From JBGQOG01 sp052113705 (GTDB lineage: Bacteria > Pseudomonadota > Alphaproteobacteria > Rhodobacterales > Rhodobacteraceae), in the NCBI RefSeq assembly GCF_052113705.1, contig NZ_JBGQOG010000035.1, positions 1 through 17,941 of the forward strand: 17,941 nt of DNA. Direction: 5' to 3'. Position 1 is the stretch's first letter. Each line of letters opens with the position of its first letter. Positions 7,982-16,197 of the stretch are shown piece after piece. Position numbers and translations under genes: made by a program. The notes under the pieces were generated by a model. That model was given only the letters and a program-made list of their open reading frames with translations, was not told where the DNA came from and searched no databases.

Positions 7982-8208
7982 ATTTATTGCCAAATGCATT
8001 TCTCTTGCCCAAGCCTGACTCATGAACAGAGGATATCAGTAGGGGTTCAGGCGACTCAGATGAAGTCGTCGGCCGCCACGGTCTTCATCGAAGGCGCTGA
8101 AGAAGCCACAGAACCGAATCTACTTTGCTTGCTCACGAAGGATTTGCGCCATGGAAATGGCTCTGACGGGCAAACCACCGTAAGCGGTGCGTGAACCCCG
8201 TCGGGCTT

Positions 8209-9777
8209 TCAGCTTGACGGCTTCTGGAAGGCCCAAGGCATGAGGTCGTCGATGCGCGACGCGGGGTAGCCGTTGGCGATGGCGGTCAGGGTTTCGCACA
8301 AGTAGGAGTAGGGATCGATGGCGTTCAGCTTGCAGGTTTCGATCAGCGAGGCCATGCGGGCCCAGGTGCGTCCTCCCTCGTCATGACCGGCGAAGAGTGC
8401 GTTTTTGCGATTGAGGGTTATGGGTCTGATGGTGTTTTCGACCGGGTTGGTATCCATCTCGACGCGGCCATCGGTCAGGAAGATTTGCAGGCCATCCCAG
8501 TGGCGGTGGATATAGCTGAGCTTCTCACCCAAGCGGGATTTGGCGGAGATCCGGCTGCGCTGTTGGGTCAGCCAAAGGCGGAAGTCGGCAATCAGCGGGG
8601 CGGACTGCGCTTGGCGGGCCGCCAGGCGCTCTTCGGGGGACCGCCCCCGGACGCTGGCTTCGATCTTGTAGATCTGGGCGATGCGGCGCAGGCCTTCGGC
8701 GGCGATTTCGGAGCCGTCCTTTTGATAGATGTCATGCAGCTTGCGCCGGGAATGCGCCCAGCAGTAGGCCAGCGTCAGGGGCATGCCGCCCACGCGCTTT
8801 GGTTCGGCCAAGGCGTCATAGCCGGTATATCCATCGACCTGCAGAATGCCCTCGAAGCCCGTCAAAATGTCCATCGCATGGCGGCCATGGCGCCCGGGCG
8901 CATAGGTGAAGACGACGGCGGGCGGATCGCCTCCACCCCAACCGCGATCATCGCGGGTCACCGCCCAAAGGTAGCCGGTTTTGGTTTTGCCCGCCTTGGG
9001 ATCGAGCACTGGTGCTCGGGTCTCGTCCATGAACAGGCGGCCGGATCGCTTGAGGTGGACCAACATGCGATCAACGACCGGGGCCAGATGGTAACCTGAC
9101 ACGCCACACCAGTTTGCCAAGGTGGACCGGTCCAGCTTCACGCCACCCCTGCCATAGATCTGGCACTGTCGGTAAAGTGGCAAATGGTCGGCATATTTGG
9201 AGACGGCGACGTGGGCGAGCGTGCCCTCGGTCGGCAACCCGCCTTCAATCAGCCGGTTTGGCGTGTCGGCCTGTGTGACGCCTGCATCGCAACGGCGGCA
9301 GGCATAGCGGGGGCGGACCGTGACAATGACCTGCAAACGGGCCGGGACGATGTCGAGCCGTTCGGTGCGGTCTTCGCCGATCTTCACCATGTCGGTGCAG
9401 CCGCAGGGACAGATCTTCTGCGCGGGTTCGATCACCTGCTCAATGCGCGGCAGATGGTCTGGTAGATGGCCAAGGTTGCGCTTGGCTGCCGGGCGTCTTG
9501 GTTTACCATCAGCATTGCGTTCGACCAACGCATCCCGCGCGGCCTCAGCCTCGGCGACGGCCGTTTCCAGATCCTCGAAAGCCAGCTGACGCTCATCGGG
9601 AGGCAGTTGCTCGGACCGCTTGCCATAAAGCGCATGGCGCAGCTCGGCGATGAGGTAATCCTGTCGTTCGGTATGGGCTTCCAGCCCGGCGACCTTGGCC
9701 TGCATCGCCGCAAACACCTCACGCACGGCGGGCGGAAGACTATCAAGATCAAAGGGGAGATCGATGGGTGCAGGCAT
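8209..9777 (-). CDS. tnpC: IS66-family transposase TnpC
   Basis: The 522-residue protein is full length. An N-terminal coiled-coil-like helical part (about 20-95) is followed by a zinc-binding region with KICPCGC and YACRRCD. The DDE_Tnp_IS66 core then holds the acidic residues in RLFMDETRAP, ILQVDGYTGYDAL and MDTNPVENTIRP. The C-terminal block RTWARMASLIETCKLNAIDP is also typical. The ATG at 9777 follows tnpB by 54 bp. No frameshift is seen, so it may be active. Confidence 0.95.
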   Translation of the reverse strand: MPAPIDLPFDLDSLPPAVREVFAAMQAKVAGLEAHTERQDYLIAELRHALYGKRSEQLPPDERQLAFEDLETAVAEAEAARDALVERNADGKPRRPAAKRNLGHLPDHLPRIEQVIEPAQKICPCGCTDMVKIGEDRTERLDIVPARLQVIVTVRPRYACRRCDAGVTQADTPNRLIEGGLPTEGTLAHVAVSKYADHLPLYRQCQIYGRGGVKLDRSTLANWCGVSGYHLAPVVDRMLVHLKRSGRLFMDETRAPVLDPKAGKTKTGYLWAVTRDDRGWGGGDPPAVVFTYAPGRHGRHAMDILTGFEGILQVDGYTGYDALAEPKRVGGMPLTLAYCWAHSRRKLHDIYQKDGSEIAAEGLRRIAQIYKIEASVRGRSPEERLAARQAQSAPLIADFRLWLTQQRSRISAKSRLGEKLSYIHRHWDGLQIFLTDGRVEMDTNPVENTIRPITLNRKNALFAGHDEGGRTWARMASLIETCKLNAIDPYSYLCETLTAIANGYPASRIDDLMPWAFQKPSS

Positions 9778-9831
9778 GGCGGCTTATACCGCACACTCTT
9801 GCAAAAGCCCATATTTACAAGGCGATCCGAG

Positions 9832-10185
9832 TCATTCTGTCGCGGTGGGATGCGTCGGTCTGGGCGCATGGATGCGGCGCCAATCAAGGCCCGCAAAGAG
9901 CGCCTCGAATTGCACCCGCGACAGCCGCATGACCCCTTCGCCAACCTTTGGCCAGGCAAAGCCGCCCTGCTCCAGGCGCTTGCAGATCATCACGATCCCA
10001 CTGCCGTCCCAGAACAGAACCTTGATCCTGTCGCCACGCTTTGACCTGAACACCACCATCACCCCCGCCTTGGGCGCAAATCCCAACTCGGCATGGGCCA
10101 TGGCGGCCAGCCCATCATGCCCCTTGCGGAAGTCCACCGGCTTGGTCGCAATCACGATCCGGACGGCCTGATCGGGGAAGATCAC
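9832..10185 (-). CDS. tnpB: IS66-family accessory protein TnpB
   Basis: The start is set at GTG 10185, giving 117 residues beginning VIFPDQAVRIVIATKPVDFR, the typical TnpB N-terminus. The frame is open further upstream into tnpA but that stretch lacks TnpB similarity. The GTG overlaps the tnpA stop codon as GTGA, which implies translational coupling. The signature KVLFWDGSGIVMICKRLEQGGF is clearly visible. The protein is needed for IS66 transposition, by an unknown mechanism. Confidence 0.92.
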   Translation of the reverse strand: MIFPDQAVRIVIATKPVDFRKGHDGLAAMAHAELGFAPKAGVMVVFRSKRGDRIKVLFWDGSGIVMICKRLEQGGFAWPKVGEGVMRLSRVQFEALFAGLDWRRIHAPRPTHPTATE

Positions 10186-10607
10186 AGCGCCTTCCTCAAC
10201 GCCGCCGCCAAAGCCGCCACACGCTCCGGGCTGCAGTCCGGCGCCACATGCAAAACTGCGCCGCAAATCTCGACCCTGATCACGCCAGTGCCGCCCACCG
10301 CGGCAGCGGAGGTATCAGAAATCGATGGCTCGATCACCAGCGGCACGAATGCCGGGGCCGCATCGATCGGCACCACCAGCTCCCCTTTACGCGCTTGAGC
10401 GCGCCATCCCGAAAGGTGCCGGGCAATCAGCCCATACTTCGCCGCAACATCGCAGACCCGCGCGCCGGGCTGAAAACTCTCGGCCACAATCCGCGCCTTG
10501 AGATCATCCGGCCAACGTCGCCGCCCGGTCGGGCCATCAAGGACCTCGATCCGCGACACTCCCTTCGACCCACGCACCTCCATACGGTGCTCGTTTTGGT
10601 GCTCCAC
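10182..10607 (-). CDS. tnpA: IS66-family accessory protein TnpA
   Basis: The 141-residue protein has the HTH_8-like N-terminal region of IS66 TnpA: RRRWPDDLKARIVAESF, GARVCDVAAKYGL and ARHLSGWRAQARKGEL. The C-terminal end has the usual SPERVAALAAALR helix. The start is GTG at 10607, preceded by GGGAG about 8 bases upstream. The stop overlaps the tnpB start as GTGA. It is likely the DNA-binding partner of TnpC. Confidence 0.9.
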   Translation of the reverse strand: MEHQNEHRMEVRGSKGVSRIEVLDGPTGRRRWPDDLKARIVAESFQPGARVCDVAAKYGLIARHLSGWRAQARKGELVVPIDAAPAFVPLVIEPSISDTSAAAVGGTGVIRVEICGAVLHVAPDCSPERVAALAAALRKAL

Positions 10608-10691
10608 GGCCAGTCTCCCGCAAACTCAGGTGCAGGACCGAATGACCGAAATCACATAAAGCCGAAACCACGGTGCTGGCGCACCGCTCTG

Positions 10692-10859
10692 ATGTCTTTT
10701 TTCAAGTATTTTCTCATGCAATCAGGGACGCCAAGGCGTTTGCTGCAAACTGGGCGCCCAAGGGTGGGCACGAGGTCTGAAGACGTCGGTGAACAAGCTC
10801 TGATGCGCGGGCTGGATACCGCATGACCGATTGTGCGTCTCGGGGCTATTCCTGTCTTA
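10692..10859. other. Unassigned DNA right of the IS66 element
   Basis: No gene, RNA or end repeat could be assigned here. Minus-strand frames read on from the IS110-like tail but lose any family likeness. It may be the decayed end of that element. Confidence 0.4.
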
Positions 10860-11204
10860 CAACGGGCGTCAGCACGAAGCTGGCCACAAAGCGATTGTCG
10901 GATATTCCCCTGCCGTTGACCTCGCGCCCGCCGTTGGGCGCATGCAGGACCACGTTCAGTGCGCGGGCATGGTGCGGCGGGCAATGTCCCACATGAACGC
11001 CGCCATCTCCCGCGCGATCGCCGTTGTCACGACAGTCGATTTCTTTCCGCGCTGAACCAGCTTTCGATATCGAGCAGTAAGGCGCGACTGGGCTTTCCAG
11101 GCAATGTCCTGAATCTCCGCCGGTTGTTCCTTGAGGATGTAGAGTTTTCGTTCGCCTGCCCGGATGAAAGACGTCGAATGCGAGCGTTCTTGCGAGGCGG
11201 TCAA
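10860..11204 (-). pseudogene. Decayed C-terminal piece of an IS110-family transposase
   Basis: The minus strand encodes an 82-residue open stretch (11204-10956) containing IAWKAQSRLTARYRKLVQRG and VVTTAIAREMAAFMWDIARR. This is the C-terminal helix pattern of IS110/IS116/IS902 transposases (arginine-rich helix, then TAIARELAxFxWxI). A frameshift near 10960 moves the family-like tail (RGQRQGNIRQSLCGQLRADA) into another frame, ending near 10862. The N-terminal DEDD catalytic domain is absent. This is a non-functional remnant between the two transport units. Family assignment rests on motif memory only. Confidence 0.55.
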
Positions 11205-11220
11205 AGATGGATAAACGGTT

Positions 11221-11255
11221 CTGAAAAATAAGTAGGCGCACCGAGATGCGCCTAC
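11221..11255 (-). terminator. Rho-independent terminator of the second transport unit
   Basis: GTAGGCGCA (11232-11240) and TGCGCCTAC (11247-11255) form a perfect 9-bp stem with a 6-base loop. Read on the minus strand the stem is followed directly by TTATTTTTCAG. It lies 45 bases beyond the stop codon of the permease gene. Stem, loop and T-rich tail together fit an intrinsic terminator well. Confidence 0.88.
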
Positions 11256-11299
11256 GAGTCCACGCCTTTGGCCGGTGGAAGAAAGTCAATTCACTTCTG

Positions 11300-12346
11300 T
11301 CAGGTCCTCGTCTTGACGCCGCTGGAACGGTGGCTCGCAAGCGTCGTCAGCACTGCGGCGATGATGATGACCGCACCTGTGGACGCTTGAACATAAAACG
11401 ACGGGACTTGAGCAAGCGTCAGGAGATTGTTGATTACACCAATAAGCAGAACACCACTGACAACACCAATAATCGTACCTTTTCCCCCACCTAGACTCAC
11501 CCCGCCGATCACGGCAGCGGCAAACGCCGAGAAAATGATACCTTCCCCTTGCGTTGTGACCGCCGAGTCGAGACGGCCCGTCATCAGAACACCGGCAAGG
11601 CCGGATAGAAGAGCAGCGAAAACAAATGCTGACCAAATAACGCGATCGACGTTGATACCAGCCGCACGAGCCGCGGCCTCGTTGCCGCCAACAGCATAGA
11701 GCGCTCTGCCATAACGATGGTATTGAAAGACCAACCCCACGATGCTCGCCACGACGATGAAAACAATGACCGCCGTCGGCATCCCCAACACTTTAGATGA
11801 ACCAAGGTAGGTCAGTGCAGGGCCAGGAGAATAGATCGACCGGCCGTTCGATATGATCAATATTCCTCCACGCAGGAGAACCAACAACCCCAGCGTCGAA
11901 ATGAACGGATTCAGGCCAACTTTGACAACCATGAACCCATTAAACCATCCAATCAGACCCGCGGCCCCCAGTGCAATCACCAGACCCATCCAACTGGGCA
12001 GTTCAACGCCAAAACCACCCGAAGCCGCGGGAACCAGCAAAACCGCTGCTAACATCGGCGCGAATCCGACGATTCCCTCAAGTGACAGGTCCAAGCGCCC
12101 AATCAAGACTACAAAGGTCAGGCCGATCGTGGTGAGGCCAAGCACGCTCACCTGTTCCAGGATGTTGATGAGGTTCCGGCTTGTCAAAAATGCGGGCGCG
12201 ACGAAGGCGCCGACGATCATGAGCAGGACCAACACCGGATACATCGTGAATCCCTGTGCCACAAAGGCGCTACCGATGGCAGAGAGTTTGGATTGCCCCG
12301 CGTGCTGGGGGGTGGTTGTTGAACTCATTTCGGTTTGAACACTCAT
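11300..12346 (-). CDS. Sugar ABC transporter permease, RbsC type (second unit)
   Basis: The 348-residue inner-membrane permease is of the BPD_transp_2 family. It has a long polar N-terminus (about 30 residues) and then about eight to ten membrane segments. Motifs include FVVLIGRLDLSLEGIVGF (an unusual form of the family's ITGGIDLSVGS block), AVGGNEAAARAAGINVDRV and AAVIGGVSLGGGKGTIIG. The ATG overlaps the ATPase stop codon as ATGA and has GGAGGG about 8 bases upstream, so translation is coupled. It is only distantly similar to the permease at 4088-5095, so the two units are not a recent duplication. It is the last gene before the terminator. Confidence 0.92.
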   Translation of the reverse strand: MSVQTEMSSTTTPQHAGQSKLSAIGSAFVAQGFTMYPVLVLLMIVGAFVAPAFLTSRNLINILEQVSVLGLTTIGLTFVVLIGRLDLSLEGIVGFAPMLAAVLLVPAASGGFGVELPSWMGLVIALGAAGLIGWFNGFMVVKVGLNPFISTLGLLVLLRGGILIISNGRSIYSPGPALTYLGSSKVLGMPTAVIVFIVVASIVGLVFQYHRYGRALYAVGGNEAAARAAGINVDRVIWSAFVFAALLSGLAGVLMTGRLDSAVTTQGEGIIFSAFAAAVIGGVSLGGGKGTIIGVVSGVLLIGVINNLLTLAQVPSFYVQASTGAVIIIAAVLTTLASHRSSGVKTRT

Positions 12347-13827
12347 GCCACGCCCTCCATGTGCAAAATTAGGTCCTTCATGCTGTAGTCACCGACCAGC
12401 TCGTCCATTACCTTTCCTTCGAAAATGATGACGACACGATTGGCCAATTGGTCGATCTCATCCTCTTCATCCGAGACGACAACGACACCCAGCCCCTTAC
12501 TCGCAAGGTCGCGCAGCAATGCATATAGTTGCTCTTTCGCGCCGACATCGACCCCACGGGTAGGGCTGAGTGCGATAACAACCTCGGGACTGCGGCAGAG
12601 AGAACGGGCAAATACCACCTTTTGCTGGTTCCCGCCGCTCAATTGACCCACCGGCTGTTCAAGATTTGACGAGATGATATTTGTTAGGCGGGCGAGTTTT
12701 GCGACATGCTCTGCCTCTTTGCGCCCGTCAATAAACCCCAACGGACCCGACAAGACATCAAGCCCGCCGATGGCGATATTTTCGCGTACTCCAAGAATTC
12801 CGACATAGCCACTGGCGTGACGATCCGTGGGGACAAGTCCAATGATTGGCAAAGTGCCGCGCGGACTCGATACTTCGCCATGAAGCGGCGCCTTTTGTCC
12901 AGCTAGAACCATCGCCAGATCTTCCTTACCGCTTCCAACTGGACCGGCCAGCGCAACGATCTCGCCTGGGCGGATTTCAAAATCAATATCCGCGGTTGCG
13001 AATTTATTAACGCGCACCCCTTTGGCCTGAAGCAGGGGCAGTGCTGCTTGCTCCGTATGCTCTTCGCGTGAGCTTCGAACCGTCTCTTCCCCCATCATAA
13101 GATTGGCGATAGCCTCAACGTCTAGCGCCGTGACGGGTTCTCGCGCCCGCACCACCAAGCCATCACGCATGATGGTCACGGTATCGGCAACTTCAAAAAT
13201 TTCATCCAGATGGTGCGAGATGTAGATGAAAGAAACTCCTGTGTTTTTGAGGGCTTTAACGTGCTGGAAGAGCACCTTCTTCTCAGCATTGCTAAGCGCC
13301 GCGGTCGGTTCATCAAGGATCATCACGGGCACGCCACGGCTCAAGGCCTTGATGATTTCTAAGAGCTGTCGTGTACCAGCATCAAGCTCGCCGGCATTTG
13401 CATTGGCGCGAATGTCGATGTTCCAAGTATTCAGCATTGCGGTCGCGCAATCCAGCATCGCCTTGTGGCTAATGAAGCCAAACTTCTTGCGAACCAAAGA
13501 GCTCTCAAGAAACAGGTTCTCTGCGACAGTCAGGTGATCGAACAAACGCGGCGTCTGCTGCACGTGGGCAATATCATTGCGAATGAGCGCCGCATAGTTT
13601 TGCCCTGTGGCCTCGAAAGAAGTCTCAGAAATTCTGATAGCCCCGGTATCGGCCGGTGTGAACCCGCTCAGCGCGGACACAAGGGTGCTTTTCCCAGCGC
13701 CATTACGCCCGAGCAAAGCATGAACCTCACCGCGCATCACGGTGAAGTCCACGCCCCGAAGAGCGCGCGTGGAGCCGAAGGTCTTGGTGATATTGCGCAT
13801 CTCGACGATTGGATGGGAATTTTCCAT
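12343..13827 (-). CDS. Sugar ABC transporter ATPase, RbsA type, with divergent second site
   Basis: The 494-residue protein has two ABC halves. The first keeps Walker A GRNGAGKST (about residue 40) and Walker B VMILDEPTAAL; its signature is reduced to LDAGTRQLLEI. The second has Walker A GPVGSGKED with lysine and signature LSGGNQQKVVFARS, but its Walker B reads VVIALSPTRGVDVG, lacking the D and E of the usual LDEPTRG. Usually relatives lose the second Walker A lysine and keep this block, so the pattern is reversed compared with the ATPase at 5141-6676. The ATG at 13827 is chosen for a GGAG 9 bases upstream; a GTG at 13842 is also possible. The stop overlaps the permease start. Confidence 0.92.
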   Translation of the reverse strand: MENSHPIVEMRNITKTFGSTRALRGVDFTVMRGEVHALLGRNGAGKSTLVSALSGFTPADTGAIRISETSFEATGQNYAALIRNDIAHVQQTPRLFDHLTVAENLFLESSLVRKKFGFISHKAMLDCATAMLNTWNIDIRANANAGELDAGTRQLLEIIKALSRGVPVMILDEPTAALSNAEKKVLFQHVKALKNTGVSFIYISHHLDEIFEVADTVTIMRDGLVVRAREPVTALDVEAIANLMMGEETVRSSREEHTEQAALPLLQAKGVRVNKFATADIDFEIRPGEIVALAGPVGSGKEDLAMVLAGQKAPLHGEVSSPRGTLPIIGLVPTDRHASGYVGILGVRENIAIGGLDVLSGPLGFIDGRKEAEHVAKLARLTNIISSNLEQPVGQLSGGNQQKVVFARSLCRSPEVVIALSPTRGVDVGAKEQLYALLRDLASKGLGVVVVSDEEDEIDQLANRVVIIFEGKVMDELVGDYSMKDLILHMEGVA

Positions 13828-13862
13828 TAACTTCGTCTCCACGTTCCTTTCGTTCAGGTAAT

Positions 13863-14894
13863 TTACTTACCGACTTGGTTGCCCCAGAGATCGCCCGACT
13901 CGACATTCTCAGCGGTCACCAGCGTAGCGTTTAGTTGATATTGCGGCCCGACCGGTGTTTCGATCACGCGACCATCATCGCGCGGCCCAACTTCAATTTT
14001 GCCGCCGCCGGACACCAACTCGATCAGCTCGGCCGTCTTGGTCGCATAAGCGCTCAACGGTTGTGAGACGGTTGCGTCCAGGGCTCCTTCGCGGATCAAT
14101 TGCAGGCCCTGCGGCGTACCGTCGATGGCCACTCGGATAACCGAATCCGCATTGCCCACCTTAGCACCGCGACCGGCCGAGTTAAGCTGCGCGTTCACAG
14201 CGGTCGCCATCAGCTCCGAGGCCATGAAAATCCCATCAAGCGTGGGGTTTTGGGTCAAGACGTTCTGGGCAGCATCGGCAGCCATGTCTGCCGTCCATTC
14301 TGTCGGGCGCTGGATGATCGTCACGTTCGGCGCCAGCGCTTTCAGAGTTGTGGCAAAACCCTCGGATCGGTCTAGACCATTGGGCGTGGTCAGACCGCCT
14401 TGCAACTCCAGAACGATGCAGCTGTTGTCTGCCGAACAACTGTCCTTGGCAAGCCGACGGGCCATTTCTTCGGCACCCTGCACACCGGCGTTGAAATTGT
14501 CGGCTCGGATCGTCGCCGTCACACTGCCACCCGCCGGACCGTCATCAATCGAAAACACAAGCGCCCCTGCTTCGTTGGCACGCTTCACCGCCGGAACAAT
14601 CCCCGCAGAATCAATGGGCGCAAAGACAATGACATTGGCGCCATTTGCGATCAAATTCTGAAGCGCATCTACTTGGGCGGCGATGTCACCATTGGGATCG
14701 GGCGCCCCAACAAGCGTGAAGCCTTTTGCATCGAACGCTTTTAGCGATAGGTCCAGCATCAAGGTCTGAAAGTCATCTTTCAGAAACTTGGGCGTCATTC
14801 CCACCTTGATTTCAGAATTGTTTGCAACAGCAAGGTTCGCCGTCGATGCCAAAAGGGCAGCGGTAAGTGCGAAGACTTTCCGAGTCAGTTCCAT
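13863..14894 (-). CDS. Periplasmic sugar-binding protein (second unit)
   Basis: The start is set at ATG 14894, with GGAGGAA 5-11 bases upstream, giving 343 residues. A signal peptide (MELTRKVFALTAALLASTAN and on to about residue 25, LAVA) precedes mature NNSEIKVGMTPKFLKDDF. The body is a Peripla_BP_4 fold: DIAAQVDALQNLIANGANVIVFAPIDS-type half-domain, SIDDGPAGG, then GIFMASELMATAV and VAIDGTPQGLQLIREG. It differs strongly from the binding protein at 6759-7685. The pair of close cysteines (DSCSADNSC) may form a disulfide. It lies downstream of the IolG-like gene across a structured 185-bp gap and 35 bp before the ATPase gene. A cyclitol or sugar ligand is likely from context; the identity is unknown. 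Confidence 0.9.
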   Translation of the reverse strand: MELTRKVFALTAALLASTANLAVANNSEIKVGMTPKFLKDDFQTLMLDLSLKAFDAKGFTLVGAPDPNGDIAAQVDALQNLIANGANVIVFAPIDSAGIVPAVKRANEAGALVFSIDDGPAGGSVTATIRADNFNAGVQGAEEMARRLAKDSCSADNSCIVLELQGGLTTPNGLDRSEGFATTLKALAPNVTIIQRPTEWTADMAADAAQNVLTQNPTLDGIFMASELMATAVNAQLNSAGRGAKVGNADSVIRVAIDGTPQGLQLIREGALDATVSQPLSAYATKTAELIELVSGGGKIEVGPRDDGRVIETPVGPQYQLNATLVTAENVESGDLWGNQVGK

Positions 14895-14924
14895 ATTTTC
14901 CTCCGAGTTGATTTTGGCTCTGAA

Positions 14925-15050
14925 AGGATGCAGCGCGCACCCGAACGAGCGGATTTGACGCAATGACCGCGTCGTTGGATTGCGGGCCCACTCTCCTCCG
15001 GAGCGGGATCCACAATTTCTGGCTGCATCCTACGGTGACGGTCGGTCACC
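14925..15050 (-). other. Structured gap between the iolG-like gene and the second binding-protein gene
   Basis: Two inverted repeats are visible. AGGATGCAGC (14925-14934) pairs perfectly with GCTGCATCCT (15022-15031) across 87 bases, and GGTGAC (15034-15039) pairs with GTCACC (15045-15050). Together they would fold most of the 185-base gap in the mRNA. No T tract follows, so it is not a standard terminator. It may set the ratio of binding protein to dehydrogenase, or hold an internal promoter; I see no clear promoter pair. Confidence 0.45.
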
Positions 15051-15079
15051 CAGCTGCGCAGTCGCCACCAGTCAAATGC

Positions 15080-16090
15080 TCACGCGTTGACTTCCGAAAC
15101 CTTCACTATGCGGCCTTCGCGCATCGAAATGTATGCCGCCTCGGCAAGAATTAGCGCCCGACGGCCATCCTCAAAACTGGCAAGTGGCGCCGCCCCCTTT
15201 TCCACGCAATCCACGAACCCATCGATTTCTGCCATGAAGGCTTCAAGATAGCGTTCTAGGAAAAAGAACTGATATGGTTCGCTCGCTTCGACGGACTTTG
15301 AAGAATACCTACGCATCTCGTGGGGCTTACGATTGTCGGAAATGATCATCCCGGCACTTCCCATCAGTTCGACCCGCTGGTCGTATCCGTAGACAGCCGT
15401 GCGCGAATTATTGATGTGGCATTGTTTGCCCGACGCCGTGCGCAGAATAAACATGGCGCTGTCGATTTCATTTAGCGCTGCTCCAAGAGCAGGATCGATC
15501 AAGGCGCCGCCAATGGCAAAGACCTCAGTTGGCTCTTCACCCAACATGAAACGCGCGAGATCAAAGTCATGAATAGTCATATCGCGGAAAAGCCCACCGG
15601 CCGCCTCCAGATATGAACGCGGCGGAATGCCGGGATCACGTGACGTGATGATAACCTGATGCAGGTCGCCAATCTCACCTGCAACCAGTGCTGCGCGGGC
15701 CGCTGCATGACCGGGGTCGTAACGACGATTGAACCCAAGCTGAACAGGAATGCTGGTGCCTGCGATCTTCGCAGCGCAAGACTCAACACGTGCTAAACTC
15801 AAGTCAATCGGTTTTTCACACAATACAGCCTTGCCTGCGGCGATGGCCATTTCAATATAATCAGCATGAGTCGGGGTGGCAGTGGCAATCAGCACCGCAT
15901 CCACATCCTTAGAGGCAAAGATCTCTTCAGCGCTGGCAGCTGCTTTGACACCCAAATCATGCGCGATGCGCTCTGCTGACGGCTTATGCACATCGTAAAC
16001 CGCCGCAAGCGTCGATCGGGGATGCCGCGCCACATTTGCGGCATGCATCTGCCCAATCCGACCGCAGCCCAAAACTGCAATTCTCAACAT
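15080..16090 (-). CDS. iolG: Gfo/Idh/MocA oxidoreductase, probable inositol 2-dehydrogenase
   Basis: The 336-residue cytoplasmic enzyme would oxidise myo-inositol (or a related cyclitol or sugar) at C2 with NAD. The N-terminal Rossmann fold shows LRIAVLGCGRIGQMHAANV. The catalytic-type lysine lies in CEKPIDL, and the C-terminal domain has GGLFRDMTIHDFDLARF with the D-x3-H pair expected of the family. The SRDPGIPP, NSRTAVYGYDQRVELMGS and GFNRRYDP blocks match IolG of rhizobia and relatives closely. The ATG at 16090 is preferred: GGGAGG lies 9 bases upstream, whereas the GTG at 16099 abuts it. It is the first gene of the second transport unit, 48 bp downstream of a perfect dyad. Another cyclitol or sugar dehydrogenase of the same family cannot be excluded. 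Confidence 0.82.
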   Translation of the reverse strand: MLRIAVLGCGRIGQMHAANVARHPRSTLAAVYDVHKPSAERIAHDLGVKAAASAEEIFASKDVDAVLIATATPTHADYIEMAIAAGKAVLCEKPIDLSLARVESCAAKIAGTSIPVQLGFNRRYDPGHAAARAALVAGEIGDLHQVIITSRDPGIPPRSYLEAAGGLFRDMTIHDFDLARFMLGEEPTEVFAIGGALIDPALGAALNEIDSAMFILRTASGKQCHINNSRTAVYGYDQRVELMGSAGMIISDNRKPHEMRRYSSKSVEASEPYQFFFLERYLEAFMAEIDGFVDCVEKGAAPLASFEDGRRALILAEAAYISMREGRIVKVSEVNA

Positions 16091-16137
16091 GTCGTGCACC
16101 CTCCCAAGGTCGAATCGACCACCCTCGTCAATCCGCC

Positions 16138-16155
16138 CCGCAATGATTATTGCGG
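16138..16155. promoter_or_regulatory. Operator-like dyad at the iolG promoter
   Basis: CCGCAAT-GATT-ATTGCGG has perfect 7-bp arms and the same GCAAT-N4-ATTGC core as the dyad in front of RpiR-1. It overlaps the proposed -10 element, and a second dyad, TTGCG-GCAG-CGCAA (16150-16163), shares its right arm. Binding here would block transcription of the iolG unit. Confidence 0.68.
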
Positions 16156-16172
16156 CAGCGCAAATCCGTCAA
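16146..16172 (-). promoter_or_regulatory. Possible promoter of the iolG transport unit
   Basis: On the minus strand TTGACG (complement of 16167-16172) and AATAAT (complement of 16146-16151) stand 15 bases apart. Both are good matches (five of six), but the spacing is shorter than the usual 17. A perfect dyad CAAGAA-A-TTCTTG (16170-16182) overlaps the -35. The arrangement of -10 inside a GCAAT dyad is the same as at 7947-7981. Confidence 0.42.
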
Positions 16173-16197
16173 GAAATTCTTGCAAAAACACTCTGCA

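Larger units (their letters stand above)
7686..8179. other. Gene-free stretch: leader and promoter region of the first transport unit
   Basis: These 494 bases hold no convincing gene. The part to about 7946 would be the 5' leader of the binding-protein mRNA; a short perfect dyad (TTCGCTAAGCGAA, 7884-7896) lies in it. A promoter-like pair and operator-like dyads lie at 7947-7981. The rest, up to the IS66 end at 8180, shows nothing I recognise; weak open frames on both strands lack ribosome sites and known motifs. Confidence 0.6.
8180..10691 (-). mobile_element. IS66-family insertion sequence (about 2.5 kb)
   Basis: It carries the three standard IS66 genes tnpA, tnpB and tnpC in order on the minus strand. 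The left end begins GTAAGCGGTGCG, the usual IS66 terminal style, 29 bases after the tnpC stop. The right end shows the complementary CGCACCGCT at 10680-10688, but its last three bases (CTG) do not match the left tip. The 8 bases outside each end (AAACCACC and ATGTCTTT) are different, so no 8-bp target duplication is visible. The genes are intact, yet one end may be altered or the flanks rearranged. Confidence 0.87.

Noticed and set aside
7958..8194. Plus-strand open frame of 78 codons before the IS66 element
   Set aside because: No ribosome site, no recognisable motif, and it runs into the IS66 end.
10846..11340. Minus-strand open frame of 164 codons past the second permease
   Set aside because: It crosses the terminator and runs in a different frame from the IS110-like piece; composition looks non-coding.
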